DNA of 64,000 nt, taken from positions 50,703-114,702 of the forward strand of contig VCJN01001515.1 of the NCBI GenBank assembly GCA_006384855.1. Reading direction: 5' to 3'. The translations under genes were made by a program, and so were the position numbers. The first letter of the stretch is position 1; each line of letters begins with the position of its first letter. This DNA comes from Tetraselmis striata. Taxonomy: Eukaryota; Chlorophyta; Chlorodendrophyceae; Chlorodendrales; Chlorodendraceae. Below, in pieces: positions 34,996 through 46,593 of this stretch. Below the pieces are notes generated by a model. That model saw only the letters and a list, made by a program, of their open reading frames with translations. It ran no database searches and had not been told where the DNA came from.

Positions 34996-35741
34996 GGTCT
35001 ACCGCAAGATGCCCCGAACGCCGCTGCGGGGTCGGCTGTCGGCGTCTGTCCCGCCGCTCGGCATGCCTTCGTCCCCCTGTTAGACCGTACGCTGGCCTAT
35101 GCTGACCGCTTCCCTCCTACCGACGACCGGTCGTACGGGGCCGAAGGCGCTATCTGCGTATTTGCGGGGCTACTACTGCGACCCTACCCATCCAGCAGCC
35201 CCGCAGTTGTGCGGAAATTGGCGGAGCGGCGAGTGCGGATGTGGGAGGCAGCGGATGCTGTGCGCACCGGCTTCTCTGTGTGCGGGATGCAGCAACTGTG
35301 TCGCGAATCGCGGGATGGCAGCGAGTTACACAGCTACCAAATGGAGGCGGGTGAGCTGCGGACGACCACATCTCGGCGTGCCCGCCGACGGAAGCGCCGG
35401 CGATCTGTGAGGCTGCTGAAGGGGCCGCCGATGTTGCGGCGGATAGTGTGCCGCCGGCGGTGGTGGATGCTCACCGCCGGGCGGCGAAACTCACCGATGT
35501 GCAGGAGCTGCGCCGCGCTCGCCAGGCGTTGGACACTGCCGACCTCGGTATGGTGTCTGACGCCGCTGCGGCGCTCACTGCCCTCGGTGCCCTCCATCCG
35601 CCTTCTGCTGCCACCGGCCCGGAGTACTCCCCCCCCCCCCCCCCCCCGACGAACCGCCGGACCTGCAACGGGCGCCGCCGTCGTGGGGCGACAATGCGGA
35701 TGAGGTCAGGCGGTGGGGGGAGGACCAGCGGCGGGTTCTGA
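34996..35741 (+). pseudogene. LINE-2 fragment upstream of the RT domain
   Basis: Two overlapping frames hold blocks typical of the region before the reverse transcriptase in this LINE group: VVRKLAERRVRMWEAADAV (about 35205) and, in another frame, AKLTDVQELRRARQALDTAD plus ALTALGALHPPS (about 35485-35605). A 17-bp C run (35631-35647) follows. The RT fingers that should come next are absent; the matching RT palm is at 40.9 kb, beyond the probable DNA transposon. Confidence 0.5.
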
Positions 35742-35945
35742 GTCGTGCGCCAGGCTGGATGTTGCCAACCCAACAACCAATGAAAGTGGAGCTTCTAACT
35801 GTAGTTAAGCGCATTTAAGCACGCTTAATCCTATTTGGCAAATTTAACATGTGAGTGTCGGTCACTTTCAGTTTTATACAGGTGGGGTCGGACAGTGTGC
35901 GAAAGTACTGGGAAACAAACCAGAAAATGTAATTACATGGGACCT

Positions 35946-36362
35946 CTAGTGCCCGCGGCTGCCGCCGCGGCGCGCGCGGCGGCCTGCTACTGCTGCCCGG
36001 GGGCTGCGCTGCGGCGGGCCTCTTCTGTTCGGTCTGCCTCGCCCCTGTGGCTGCGGCTTGTGGGTGGTGTTGTCTATTACCATGCATGCCATCCGCTGCC
36101 CACGGCCGTGCTGGCTGCTCGTGGGCTGCTTACTTGTTGCTGCCGCTCGCAGATGCGCTTGCTTTTGTTGACGCCTAGCTTGCATCCTCGCCGTATCAAC
36201 GATGTTGGAGGTCACACGCACACGCCCAGCTGAAGCCATTTGCATGTTGGTCGAATCATGCAGCGGGGGGGCTCGAGCGCCACGGGGGACGGGAGATGGA
36301 CGACTGAACGGGGGAGGGGGGCTAGAGCCGGTAGATTGCTCCTGCAGCGGGTTGCCGTTCAT
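35946..36362 (-). CDS. Basic, Arg/Gln-rich C-terminal exon, unknown protein
   Basis: A 138-codon frame starts at MNGNPLQEQSTGS and is rich in Pro, Arg and Gln, ending RRARRGGSRGH. An acceptor (TTTTAACTTAG) lies just upstream on the same strand, so it may be the last exon of a gene whose earlier exons are at 36.4-36.9 kb. It could be a second gene of the surrounding transposon. No homology is recognised. Confidence 0.3.
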   Translation of the reverse strand: MNGNPLQEQSTGSSPPPPFSRPSPVPRGARAPPLHDSTNMQMASAGRVRVTSNIVDTARMQARRQQKQAHLRAAATSKQPTSSQHGRGQRMACMVIDNTTHKPQPQGRGRPNRRGPPQRSPRAAVAGRRARRGGSRGH

Positions 36363-36375
36363 GTCGATGCCGGAC

Positions 36376-36880
36376 CTAAGTTAAAATCACAAAAGACAAA
36401 TAATTCAGTCGTTGCGACATCGTCACCACATGCATAAGGCAGTACGCGTGCACGTAACCAACACCAACTGCACTGAAATCTCGGACTCGCCTTTCCACGG
36501 CGGGGGTTCTGGTAGGGTTGGCATCGCCTTTTTCCGCCGGGGAGAGAGCATTGCTGATCAAAGCGGCAGCCTCCTCGGCCTTGGTCAAGTATTGGGGTGC
36601 TGGAACATGTTGCCGGCAGCAAAGCAAAATTCAGCTGCCGCCAGCTGCTGCTTAACCCAGTGGCACACGAAACATGCTTCGTAGCCCTCCTCCGTCGAGT
36701 CTTCAGCGTCCTCCAGGCACGTGCGCACGTTCATGCCTTGCACTGCCTCGCATTCGGTGTTGTAGAAAGTGCAGAGGCGTGCATGAGTCAACGGCCCGCC
36801 TACCTTGACCTCGGCATCCTCGGCTGACGACAACCTGACGCACGTCACATAGTGGAGGGGGGCGGCCTCTGCGGCAGGGG
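36376..36880 (-). pseudogene. Cys-rich exon fragment, unknown protein
   Basis: The minus strand reads HYVTCVRLSSAEDAEVK, then MNVRTCLEDAEDSTEEGYEA, then CFVCHWVKQQLAAAEFCFAA. After a one-base shift near 36590 it reads QYLTKAEEAAALISNALSPA. The composition is clearly protein-like with several Cys (including CFVC). A G run on the plus strand (36906-36930) lies upstream, as in introns elsewhere in the window. The function is unknown; frame breaks argue for decay or mis-called homopolymers. Confidence 0.35.
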
Positions 36881-37749
36881 AAGGTCCTGAGGCGGCCCAT
36901 ACTCCGGGGGGGGGGGGGGGGGGGGGGGGGCTGTCTCCGCCGGCGGAGAGAAACGTTGTGCCTCCGCACGTCGTCATGGTAGCGGGGGGGGGGGGGGAGG
37001 GGGGGGGGCGATGGTGCTGAAGTGCTGGTGGACTCCAACAGGTCGTGCGGCGACTACGGGCGGTATACCAGTAAATACTACTATTGATGTCATTATCACT
37101 TAGTGACCAAGTGATTTGGAACCCGGTAAGAAGTGATATGCGGTGAAGTAATACTGTAATGTATGTCAATACCTTATTGTGATTACGGTACCTGGTACTT
37201 GGGTACTCAGGCCGACACAAATCAGTCATGCATAAAGACGCACAATGTAATAACCCTTAAATAATGCTGTGAACTACTAGCAATATGAAGATGCATCAAC
37301 ACACGATCAAAATAATCATGGCATGACAGAAACTGATCAATACACACTGCAGAGTACATGCACAGATGTCCTTGTTTGGTTACAACGCTCGATGAGGTAT
37401 GATATTACGCTCTATCGTGGCACCCAGAATGTCAACGCACATTGCACGGCATGATGTCTCATGTATGACGTGCCTGAAAAATCAGTAAGGATGCAGATTT
37501 AAATGAGTGCAATTAACAGACAAGGTTTGGGAAAGAAATATGTCTTTCCGTTACAGTTGGAAACCCCACACCCATCCGGCGCATATACTTATATTTATTG
37601 AGCCAGCCATATTATTCTACGTGAACATACTGCGCAGCAACTTGATGTACTAACACTAAGGACATTAGGTTACCCTGCGCTGCCATGCCCCCAGAGACAT
37701 TTGAAGCGCTAATCATGCATGCGTGTGAGCCGCAATGCATGATAATTAT

Positions 37750-40434
37750 TAAACACGATGATGTTGTTACGGCTGCTACGCAGCGCCGCCATCACCATCG
37801 TCCAGATCATCGTGGCAAACGACGGTGTCCTTGGCATGAGAGTGCTTCCATATGAAGCCCAACTGGTGAAAGCTAAATCAACAATATCATGTCAGTGTTC
37901 AAACAAAACATGAGATATCTGAAAGGGCAGCTGCGGGGCGTTGCTGACATACCTCATTATCTGCATGGGCGCAGCATCAGCAACGGCCATCTCGCGCCGC
38001 CGACCCATGCCAGCGGTGCTGGCGGAAATCGTCTCTGTCCATGTGTATGTGACCAGCCTGCCTTGCGCGATGATGAGTGGGAAGACGAAGTCCGGCCGGA
38101 AGAGTGCATTCACAGCGCCTTCCCAGATCATGGTGCTGATTGGGGCTGATGGAAGCCGACTCCCACGCTAAGCGCCTCAGACTGCGAAGACAATTGGAGG
38201 CGAAGCCATGGGGTTGTCTAGGGCGTAGCACTTTGCCGCAACGTAATAGCTTACCTCAACCTGGAAGATCTCCTGGAACCTATCATGGTTCTCTCCCTCT
38301 GCAGCCCCAGTTGGCCCAAAGTCCACACTGGCTCTCGGTTAAGTAGTCTGCGGTATGTAATGGTCCAGGGGCCGAAGGGCTGCACCCCAGTTCTCCCACC
38401 GCCGGGCTGTGTACACCCATGCATTGCTCTGCGGCCAACGGCTGTACGGACGCGAGCCGTATACATTGTAGGATTCCCGGTCCGGCTTCATTGCCATCAT
38501 ATGGCCATAGTACGTCAGCCTGTAGCAGTTCGGCGGATGATCGATGTTAGTGCTTTTAATGCTGCTATATTATCACACCATGCATACATGCATGCGGGCA
38601 GGAATCTAAAGCACTTACTTGATGTTCGCCGTATCAGCCCTCTGGTGCTGTACCCGCAGCCCATCGGGGGCATAGTCATCAACTTACTGCGTGAAGAGAG
38701 CGGCATTGTGGTCCTGCACATTGACGCCCTCCTCGTAGAAAGCTTCCTCAATCACCTTCGCGCTGACTGCGCGACCCACTATATCTTGATGTGCGTGGCG
38801 ATTCTTCGCCGCTGCAGATCCCCTCACATGGCCCCGATCCCGCCGCATGCTGACGAGCAAATCATTGAAGAGGAGCTCGAAGTCCTCCAGTCGCATCTGT
38901 CCGCGCCAACAGCTAGGAGTGAGAAAGCATATGATGCAATTACACACGACTAGTAGCTAGGCCAATGCACAGAGGAAAGGGGGGGGGGGGGGCACCTACT
39001 TCACGACCTCGATTGCAAAAGCCCTCTCCGGATCCTTGCTGCAGTTGCCGACAATGGTCTTCCAGAAGAACCTAACCTACACACAGACAATATAGAAGGA
39101 TTACATGCGATGCTCAATGGATACACAAGATGCCTCGTTTGAGGCACATGGTGTGTTGAAGGGGGGTGGGGGGCTCACCCCTCTCGAGGCACATCTCCAC
39201 CTCACGCGCTGTGCAGCCACGCTTCTCCTGAGCCGCCCACATACAAACCAGCACGTGTAGATTGCTACACATCAGGCGGTTACCATCGCACATATGCTCG
39301 CATATCTTGGCGATAGGCAGCTCGTAGTCCGCCTTGACGCCAAGCAGGTCGACGAGAGCAGCCCCGATGCTCGGACGCTTCGGGGGCGGCTTACCCAACA
39401 ACTTGTGGGAGAAGCAGTCCGGCAGTAGCGCCCTTCGTAGCGCCCTTCGTAGCGCTTGTCATCCTCGGTACCATGCTATGGCTCGCCGCCACTACCCTTA
39501 GAAGGGCACACAGCAACACCACAGTTAGCAATAAGTAGACGGGATAGGGTTCTGTCCAAGTGCACCTTGGTGAAGGCGCGCGCGGTGAATATCAGCAAAT
39601 GTGTAATACGGCTTACCGCTTTTGCACCGCCTTTAACAGTGCCTTAAAGGCGCAGTTCCCGTTCCTCCTCTCCCTCATGTCCCTCCTCTCCCCCCGTCTC
39701 GTCCTTGTTGCTGCCGTAGAGGCTAGAGAGAAATCCAGTCGGTTAGCGTTCTTCGTCGTCGCCCTCCCAAAAGGCATCGCCGTCAGAAATAGTTATACCC
39801 CGATCCGCCCTCTCCTCATCACCGTCTGTCCGGTCCTTCGTTAAAGGACTGCCAAGCGGGCTCTGGGCCATGCCCCTGTCGCCGCCAGCCGTATCGTCGA
39901 TGTCCATATCGCTGCCAGAACCGTCCGAGGTACTGTCTAATTTCTGGGTCGCGCCCGAAGAACTACTAGGTCGCGCAACATGCGACAGTTGCATCTCGCG
40001 CGTATACTGTAACAGAGCGGAGGACACAGCGTGCGAGGTCGACGCAAACGTCGGGTAGCCGGTGCGGCGGGTGGTGAGAGCGGAGCAGTCGATTTGGGCG
40101 AAGACGGGGCAGGCATCACTACGGATTGCGATGCGGTGGTGGTCTTCAACTGCGTGAAGGGGGGGGGGGGGGGGGTTATGGCAAGCGTCGGTTAAGATTG
40201 CCAACGCAAGCTGGAATCCGCACACTCGCAGGCACTCACCGACAATAACCGGGCTTGCTCCACCGAGCATTCGTCGTTAGCTGGGTGTCTGAGGTGTTGT
40301 ACTTTGAAGTGGCGGCTATTCCCGGCGAGGTGACTTTTGCACACACGGCACTGGACCGTAAGGTGGCCGCTCGGATTATCACATACATCGAAGACGCTCT
40401 TCTTGCCACATGATCTCGCTTTGCCCCGAGGCAT
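37750..40434 (-). pseudogene. BED zinc-finger gene, multi-exon, interrupted
   Basis: Exon 1 (40240-40434) encodes a BED-type finger: VQCRVCKSHLAGNSRHFKVQ followed by HLRH. It ends at a GTGAGT donor. Downstream pieces on the same strand include an acidic Ser-rich part (about 39745-40155), a block HKLLGKPPPKRPSIGAALVD (about 39180-39400), and exons near 39000-39076, 38688-38912, 38619-38639 (a 21-nt microexon) and 38255-38519. The last four have GTAGGT, GTAAGT, GTAAGT and GTAAGC donors. The 38255-38519 exon contains an in-frame TAA (38339-38341) and a later exon (about 37960-38145) needs a frame change, so this copy is probably dead. C runs flank several splice sites. I do not recognise the domain after the finger. 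Confidence 0.45.
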
Positions 40435-40906
40435 TGCGACGAGGGTGCGCTGGGGGGGGGGGGGGGGGGGCTGTGGGATAGCTAGTGGTTAGATTATGGG
40501 CCAGAGCGGCGGATGATAAGCAGGTCAGACGAGGGATGATAAAGGTAGTCGCTCCGCCGCCGCGTGCGCATCAGCAGCGTCAGGCCCGCCGCGCGGTTGC
40601 GCGCCATGGCAAAGTATGCTTGCGTGGGTCGGCGGGAGGGGCATCACGTACCGTTTCACGTACGGGTACTGTTGTGGCGTTGAGACCTCGCGGCGCAGGT
40701 ACTGGTGGCATGCATGGATAAGCGCAGATAAGCTCACGTTAAGCGGGAGTAGTCTTCAGGGTATACGAAATACGGTACTAGTACAATAAAAATGAGTACG
40801 AATACAGTGGAAGTACCGTATTAAGCGCGGTTAAGCGGACCCCTTTTCGACGAGTGGTGCGATACTTTTTCGGTTTGCTTCAGCACCCGCGTCTTCATGC
40901 TATGGC

Positions 40907-43866
40907 TTGATGCCTTTCTTCCAGATGTTGTACGACCGCCCTAGCGACATGTACTACTACGCACTGGATGATCCCGGTACTTTGCACGCCACTCTGCAGT
41001 CTCGTACGGGTGTACGCCAGGGTGATGTCCTGACCCCGCTATACTTCTGCCTGCTCGCTATTGCGGGCCCGGGGCAAGCAAGCGGTTGTGGCTCGTACCG
41101 CCGCTAATACTTTATGCCAGAGTTCTGCGGATGATTGCGGCGCGGCCACTGCCGCAGCTCACGTTCCGCACGTTTTCGACGAGTACTGCACAGAGCTTTC
41201 CAAAGTCGGACTGGTGGTACATGACTGTAAGACGAGGTACGTTCATCACCCCGGTGACAGCGAGTCCGAGTTGCTGACAGTACGGGAGAAGTTGGCCCCG
41301 GGAGGATTTTTGGCCCCGGCCGATGGACCTGTCCAGGATGATGGCGCCGTGTGCATGGGTGCTCTGTTAGCCATTACCCCGTGTGGATGACCGGCGCGTT
41401 GGGGCGGCGCCGGGAGGTCCACGCCGCACTGTTGGAGCCAATCGCCTCCTTTGGCACGTTGGGATACGGCTGCCGCCATGGGGCCATGCGGTTGTTGGTC
41501 TTATGCGCGGTGCGGCAGACTGGCTTCCTCAGCCACATGATGCCGCCGTCGGAGCTGGACCCTTTCTTGGAGGCCGTGGACGCCGCCAACATTTCGGCTG
41601 CGTTTTCGCTGCTTGGCCTTGTCGCTTGCGACCAGCAGTCTACACGGCGCATGGAGGCTGCGATCGTTCAGATTAGTATGCCCGCGGATTTTGGCGGTCT
41701 GAATCTGGCCTTGCTGCAGTCTGAGGCCCCTGCGGCGTTTTATCCCGCGCAATCGGTTGTCGTGCCAAAGCCGGTACGGGAGTACGGGCCCGCCCTCGGC
41801 CCCGCCTTGTACGAGGCGGTCCGCGCCGAGGTGTCGTCTGCGGCTACGTACGAGTGCTTTGCCATGGGCGCGTGAGACGCACCGCGTTTACGAGACTGTA
41901 CGGGCCCTCACCACGTTACGCCGCAAGAAGATGTGCGGCGCGCACGCGCGGCGTATGGGCCCGCCCACGATATCTTCGAGTTCCTTACGGTCAGTAATGC
42001 TACGACCAGCGCTGCATCGGATCCAGCGGCTGGTACTACGGCCCTTACGGGTACGAGCACTAGCGGAGGACTGCGCTTCACCACATATCATTTTACGGCC
42101 ACTATAGGTATTTATTACATAAGGGCTTTCACAAAAGCGCAATACAAACATAACTAACAGCAACTATGAAAGGTTGCCAACAAAAGGGAGACATAAGCCT
42201 GAAACCAAGGTCGAGCAGGAGGACAGGGAGTTAAGAAACAAGAAGGAGCCAAGGGAAACACGAAGTCACGTAGCTGCCAGGAACCAAAGGCGGGACCCCG
42301 CCCCGGGGTAGGCTATCAGTCGCGGCGATGACGCTTGCAGCCAATGACCCGGGTCATAGCAACACATACCGACGAGCGACGCCACGCAGGCGCATGAGCA
42401 CCATCACGTGCCGCACGCGCGGCCGCGACCCCGCCAAGAACGTTGTCTGCATGTGCCATGTTGATGAGCAATGAGAAACGGCGGCGCCACGCAGACAAGA
42501 GCTGGCCGATTTTTTGCCGATATCATTTTACGGCCACTCCTCTTGGAGTTGGTACTGATGAGGCCGCTTTTGGCGCCCAACAATTGCTTCTTGTCGGTGG
42601 TACTAGTACTGCCAATTCTACCGTTACTACATGCGCTTTTATAGCAGCTCTGAAGATACCGTCGCCTGGCAATTTAGTGGCACACCCTCCGTCAGCAGCA
42701 ATTGTTTCCTTCCCATAATCGCTGCCAGGTTCTACTGCTCCCCCCTCGGGTACGGGTTCGGGTGCGGCCTCCGATGATCAGCCCACGACCATGGTTGTCC
42801 AACGCCACCTAAGCCGTGCGACTCGCTTGCGTGACTTCGTGGCCCTCGATCTCAGCGGGGTGATGCCGCGGCCTCGCGACTTGATACCATGCGCATGTAC
42901 ATCGCGTGCGGGCCGGGCTCCCTATCGCTTTTCCAGTCGGATCACGAGTCAGCCCGCAAGATTCCCCACGCTGCTCATTCGCCCGCCGCTGTGCGGGTGC
43001 CTGGCCTTTGCCCGCGTGGGGGTTCCGCGCTTGTCACTTGCCATGGCCCCACGTGTAGTATTGATCCCTTATGGCTTCGCTCTACGGATGGCTCGAACCG
43101 GAGCGCTACGGATTTCATCGTTGATCGTCTACCCATCTGCCCCGTGCGTAGCGAACTATAAGCGCCGCATTCATACCGCTTTCAAGCATCTGTGGGCATC
43201 TGTGGCAATTGATGCGGGGGCGGTGCTTCACCGGGACCGCTCGGGAGCCGGCGACTTGACCCTTGAGACGAGCGGGCTGCGCCCAGCGGACCGCTCGCGG
43301 CCGTCGGACTTGACGCTGGCGGGGTGGGGGGTGGGGGGGGGGGGGGGGGGGCGTGCGATTACCTGATCGACTTCGCGTGCGTGTCCTCCACGACCCCCAC
43401 TTGGAGCAACGACCCCCGCTGGTAGGTGCACCCCGGGGATCGCGGCGACCGAGGCGGAGCATGGTAAGTTGGGGTGTGTTCACCAGTGCGGGGTGTTCAC
43501 CGGTACTACCCTTTTGTGGTTGAGGACTGCGGCGGTCTCGGGAAGTCCGCTTTGACGGTGGTCTACATCTTCGCGGTGCTGTTGGCTGTGCGCAACTTCC
43601 CTGGCGGTCCTTCCGCCCCGACCTCATGCTTCCTTCGTGGTCAGTCCGTTCATGCACTTCGGAACTCTGCCGCTAGCCAACGTGCTGAGTTCCGCCGTCA
43701 CCTGTCGCACACACGGCGGGGGCTGTTGCAACGGGTCTTTGCTTGCGTGCATGGTACGCTGGGCGGCATTCTCTATGCCGGTGTGCAGATGGCCATGTAT
43801 GATGCGTGGGCTCGTGCCCATTCTGCATCTTCTCCTGCTAGTGCTTCCACCACGCAGTTGCTGTAG
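40907..43866 (+). pseudogene. LINE-2: RT palm to C-terminus
   Basis: RT motif B is clear (SRTGVRQGDVLTPLYFCLLA, about 41005). Motif C is SADDCGAA (about 41118) in a shifted frame. The post-RT block QISMPADFGGLNLALLQSEA lies at about 41670. After an inserted element (42104-42519) the ORF resumes with PLGVGTDEAAFGAQQLLLVG. The C-terminal part has STDGSNRSATDFIVDRLPIC, RPADRSRPSDLTLAGW, CDYLIDFACVSSTTPTWSN and FVVEDCGGLGKSALTVVYIF. The last two blocks also occur in the remnants at 15.5-19.1 kb. A C-terminal nuclease-like (restriction-type) domain is my inference. The RT fingers are missing and frames shift repeatedly. Confidence 0.65.
42104..42519 (-). mobile_element. 416-bp insertion with 19-bp target-site duplication
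   Basis: The sequence ATATCATTTTACGGCCACT occurs exactly at 42085-42103 and 42520-42538, and the LINE-2 frame (FTTYHFTAT to PLGVGTDEAAF) is continuous when one copy and the insert are removed. Read on the minus strand the insert ends TGTAATAAATACCTAT, with a polyadenylation-like AATAAA near its 3' end but no poly(A) tail. A 60-codon frame (42316-42498, minus) is inside. It fits a short retrotransposed transcript or SINE/LINE tail. Confidence 0.75.
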
Positions 43867-44030
43867 AGGACCTTTCTGATTGCCCTTTTATTTTGGTGAT
43901 TTCCGATATCGCCTTCTGCTGCTAGCTCATGTAAATAGTATCCTTAGGCCTTAAGCCTTTCCGGGTATCAGTAGTACCGTAGCTACCGCAAAATTGCTTC
44001 TGCAGAGGCGTACGAGGACCTAAACCGGTA

Positions 44031-46382
44031 CAGGTCCGCGTCCGGATTCCTCGGCATGATAGAATTGCACACCGTATAATTTCAAAGGATCAACTGATTA
44101 TTGCGCCGTTTTTTTCCGCAGTGTCGCAAACGCCGCGTTAAAAAATGCGCGGCCGGGGGCGCGCACTGTCTTTGTTGTTGCGCTGTGTGGCCACGGGGGG
44201 TACCCCCGTTAATAGCTCTGTAATGACAATGAGAAATTTATCTCATACTCGGTATCTACAGTATGTTGATAAATCGCGCACGCATCTCATACTGGTACCA
44301 GTACTCCAGATAATTCACACCAGTACTCCAGGCGGCCGGCTTCATCATCGCGGCGTGGTCCTCGGTAGTGCAGGTGCAGTATCACATATACACCTGTAGC
44401 ACATAGCACAGCACATAGCGATTACCATAGATATATAGAGCGCGCGCTTGAAATTTCGAAGCCAGCATCTCACCTCCTCACATTCTCACCGGAGTATCGT
44501 TTACTCCTTCACAGCTCACACGACTACGGCTCTCCAAGTCCACCTTCTAGGTTCAAGTCAAATGCTACAAGCGACAGATTCTATGATTCTATGGATTCTA
44601 TGATGCCTTCCTTAAGTCTTCCCACTGTGTCAGGCCGCACCGTGTGTGCGAGAAGCAACGAAGACAACAGCTCGGCTCTCGACTGGCAAGCCATGTACGC
44701 CGATGATCTGTCACCCGCTCAAGCTGGCATCTCCTTACCACACTGACGACAGTGTGCATACTTTGGCGGAGCTCAGGAAGATGGGCCTCGAGATGCTCAA
44801 CGCAATACTTAGACAGCAAGGAGCAACGCTGCATCGGCTCGCAAAGGCATCGCGGGAGCTGAGTAGCCAGATGCGCCCAGAATGCATCCAGACTTACCGG
44901 GACCTAAGCTGGGCGCAGTGAAGCAGCTACGCACCGCGCCGCCGACCAAGCAACGGTCATAGCTATCCGGGAATTGTAGTGCGTCTAGGCCATCTCCGTA
45001 TATATGTACCATTATAAGAAATGGGCCCCGTGTTAAGGTGCACATCACGTAACGCTTGGCCGCAACCACACCAAACGTGGCGACCAATTTGTAAATGTAT
45101 CTGTATTGTGACCACGACGCAGCCGGAATAACATCCTCGTGCGAAAACATGCGTGACGGCGAAGCTCCTAATGCATGCCAAGGCCGGGCGTTGGGTGCGG
45201 CATACCACCGGGAATACTGGCGATGTTCGGCCTCATCCAAGTGTTAGCAATTTCTAGCTCCGACCTGAGTCGCCGAGGATTCCCGAGCTTCGCGTGCGGA
45301 ATTTACTGGCATGGTCGCTAAGTACGTTGTTTATAGAGCGGGCGCCATCCATATATGCGCACTCTATCTAGCATATAGTAGCGGCTTGCTTCCTATGGCT
45401 CACAAGCATAGGTCAAGGGACGGCCCGAATGAAGTGGTGGAGTTAAAGGGGCGTTGCACCACCACGGTGTGGAATCTTGTTCTTGTCACATGTGCAACTA
45501 CAAAAAGGCTGCTCACGTGGAGCCAAACATAATACCTTGTACCGTCCCCACTAGTTTCGCCGAAAAATCCCGTCTCGACATATCATGGCAAATAAAGCCA
45601 CAAAATGTCCACACTACAACAAGCATAGCTGTGTGTCATGGTGTTAACGCTTGGACGGAGCACGTTACTGCTAATAGGCATGCAATGGCCCGCTCACCAT
45701 TAGCAACAACATGACGGTCACTGCCTTTTAAGCAGTAAATGTATATTGCCAACAACAGTGGAGTAGACTGCGGGCGCCGTCATGTTCACATGCGATCCCG
45801 GACCCCCTTCTCCTCCCCCTCACCCCCATCGCATATACATGAAGCATATACATCAAGCTCTACCAGCGCTATGGCAGGTGCATGTCCTCAGTCTGTGGTG
45901 GCCTAGACCAACATGGTTCAGTTGCCGAGATCACGGGCAGTGAAGGCTGAGCCCTTTTGAAATGGCATCGTCATCGAGAGGTGACAAGGATATAGGTAGT
46001 TGTCCTCACAATAACGGTGTGCATCAGCAAACCATGCAGCAACAATGTGCCAAGAGAGAAGTCCACACCCATCTTCCCGCACGGGTCTTGAATAACGGCA
46101 AGTTATCGGCAGCAATACCTATGCTTCCTAGCCCATGCATGCCAACCCCTGGCATGTACACCCCATATAGTCTACGGTGCTTCATGCACTATTGCACCAG
46201 TGAGACACTACCAGTGGCAGATGCATCTCCCATCCCGTGCCGTCAAAGACATGGGTCATATTCATGGTTTGGCAGTTGATATTTGCGATGCGGCTGTAGT
46301 CGGGCATAGCAACATCATCATCTCCCTGATGTATGTGTTGTGCATCACTGGGGGTGAGGTGTATCCGTGTATCGTGGCATGA
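44031..46382 (+). repeat. ~2.3-kb repeat, copy A (degenerate)
   Basis: This copy aligns with 47471-49657. Shared landmarks include CGGATTCCTCGGCAT at the start, GTGTGGCCACGGGGGGTACCC, GGCTCTCCAAGTCCACCTTCTAGGTT (44529 and 47961), CTAAGCTGGGCGCAGTGA, GACTGCGGGCGCCGTCATGTTCACATGCGAT and a final GCATGACTTTTAAA. It lacks the short terminal repeats of copy B, and its small ORF is broken. Confidence 0.85.
44591..44921 (+). pseudogene. Broken copy of the 100-codon ORF
   Basis: This copy matches the intact ORF at 48014-48316. The start and first ~50 codons are present, then an altered segment (about 44715-44752) shifts the frame into a TGA. The C-terminal half is still readable in frame 44646 (AELRKMGLEMLNAILRQQGA). 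Relative to the intact copy, two three-base insertions (CAG and AGT) keep the frame in the second half. Confidence 0.6.
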
Positions 46383-46593
46383 CTTTTAAACCAAAACCAT
46401 CACATTACTGTCGGCTCGCACCCACCCACCGCTGGGCGGCCCTAACGACCGTCCTCGGCCCTCGGAATCGCGGGCCCTTCCTCCGCCTCCACCCCCGGCA
46501 AGGGATGGGGGCGGGGATCGTGCACAGGTGGCACCTTGGTAGTCTTGGCCCCGCCCGTGCTGCCACTGCTGCGGACGGAGGAGCAGTGTGAGC

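Larger units (their letters stand above)
35805..40845 (-). mobile_element. Probable DNA transposon with BED-finger gene
   Basis: Both edges carry clusters of the word CGCTTAA/TTAAGCG. On the left these are at about 35808-35832, within GTTAAGCGCATTTAAGC. On the right they are at about 40717-40745 and 40821-40840, within TTAAGCGCGGTTAAGCGG. Such near-end repeats are common in hAT-like and related DNA transposons, and the main gene inside starts with a BED-type zinc finger, as many such transposases do. Fragments of one LINE type lie on either side (35.0-35.7 and 40.9-43.9 kb). Exact inverted ends and a target duplication could not be fixed, and I see no catalytic DDE block. Confidence 0.45.

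Noticed and set aside
29248..38341. Reassigned TAA/TAG codons (as in some ulvophyte algae) to explain in-frame stops
   Set aside because: Exportin-T (1022 codons) and the GWW gene contain none, both end at TGA, and one of the interrupting stops in LINE-1 is itself TGA. Decay explains the pattern better.
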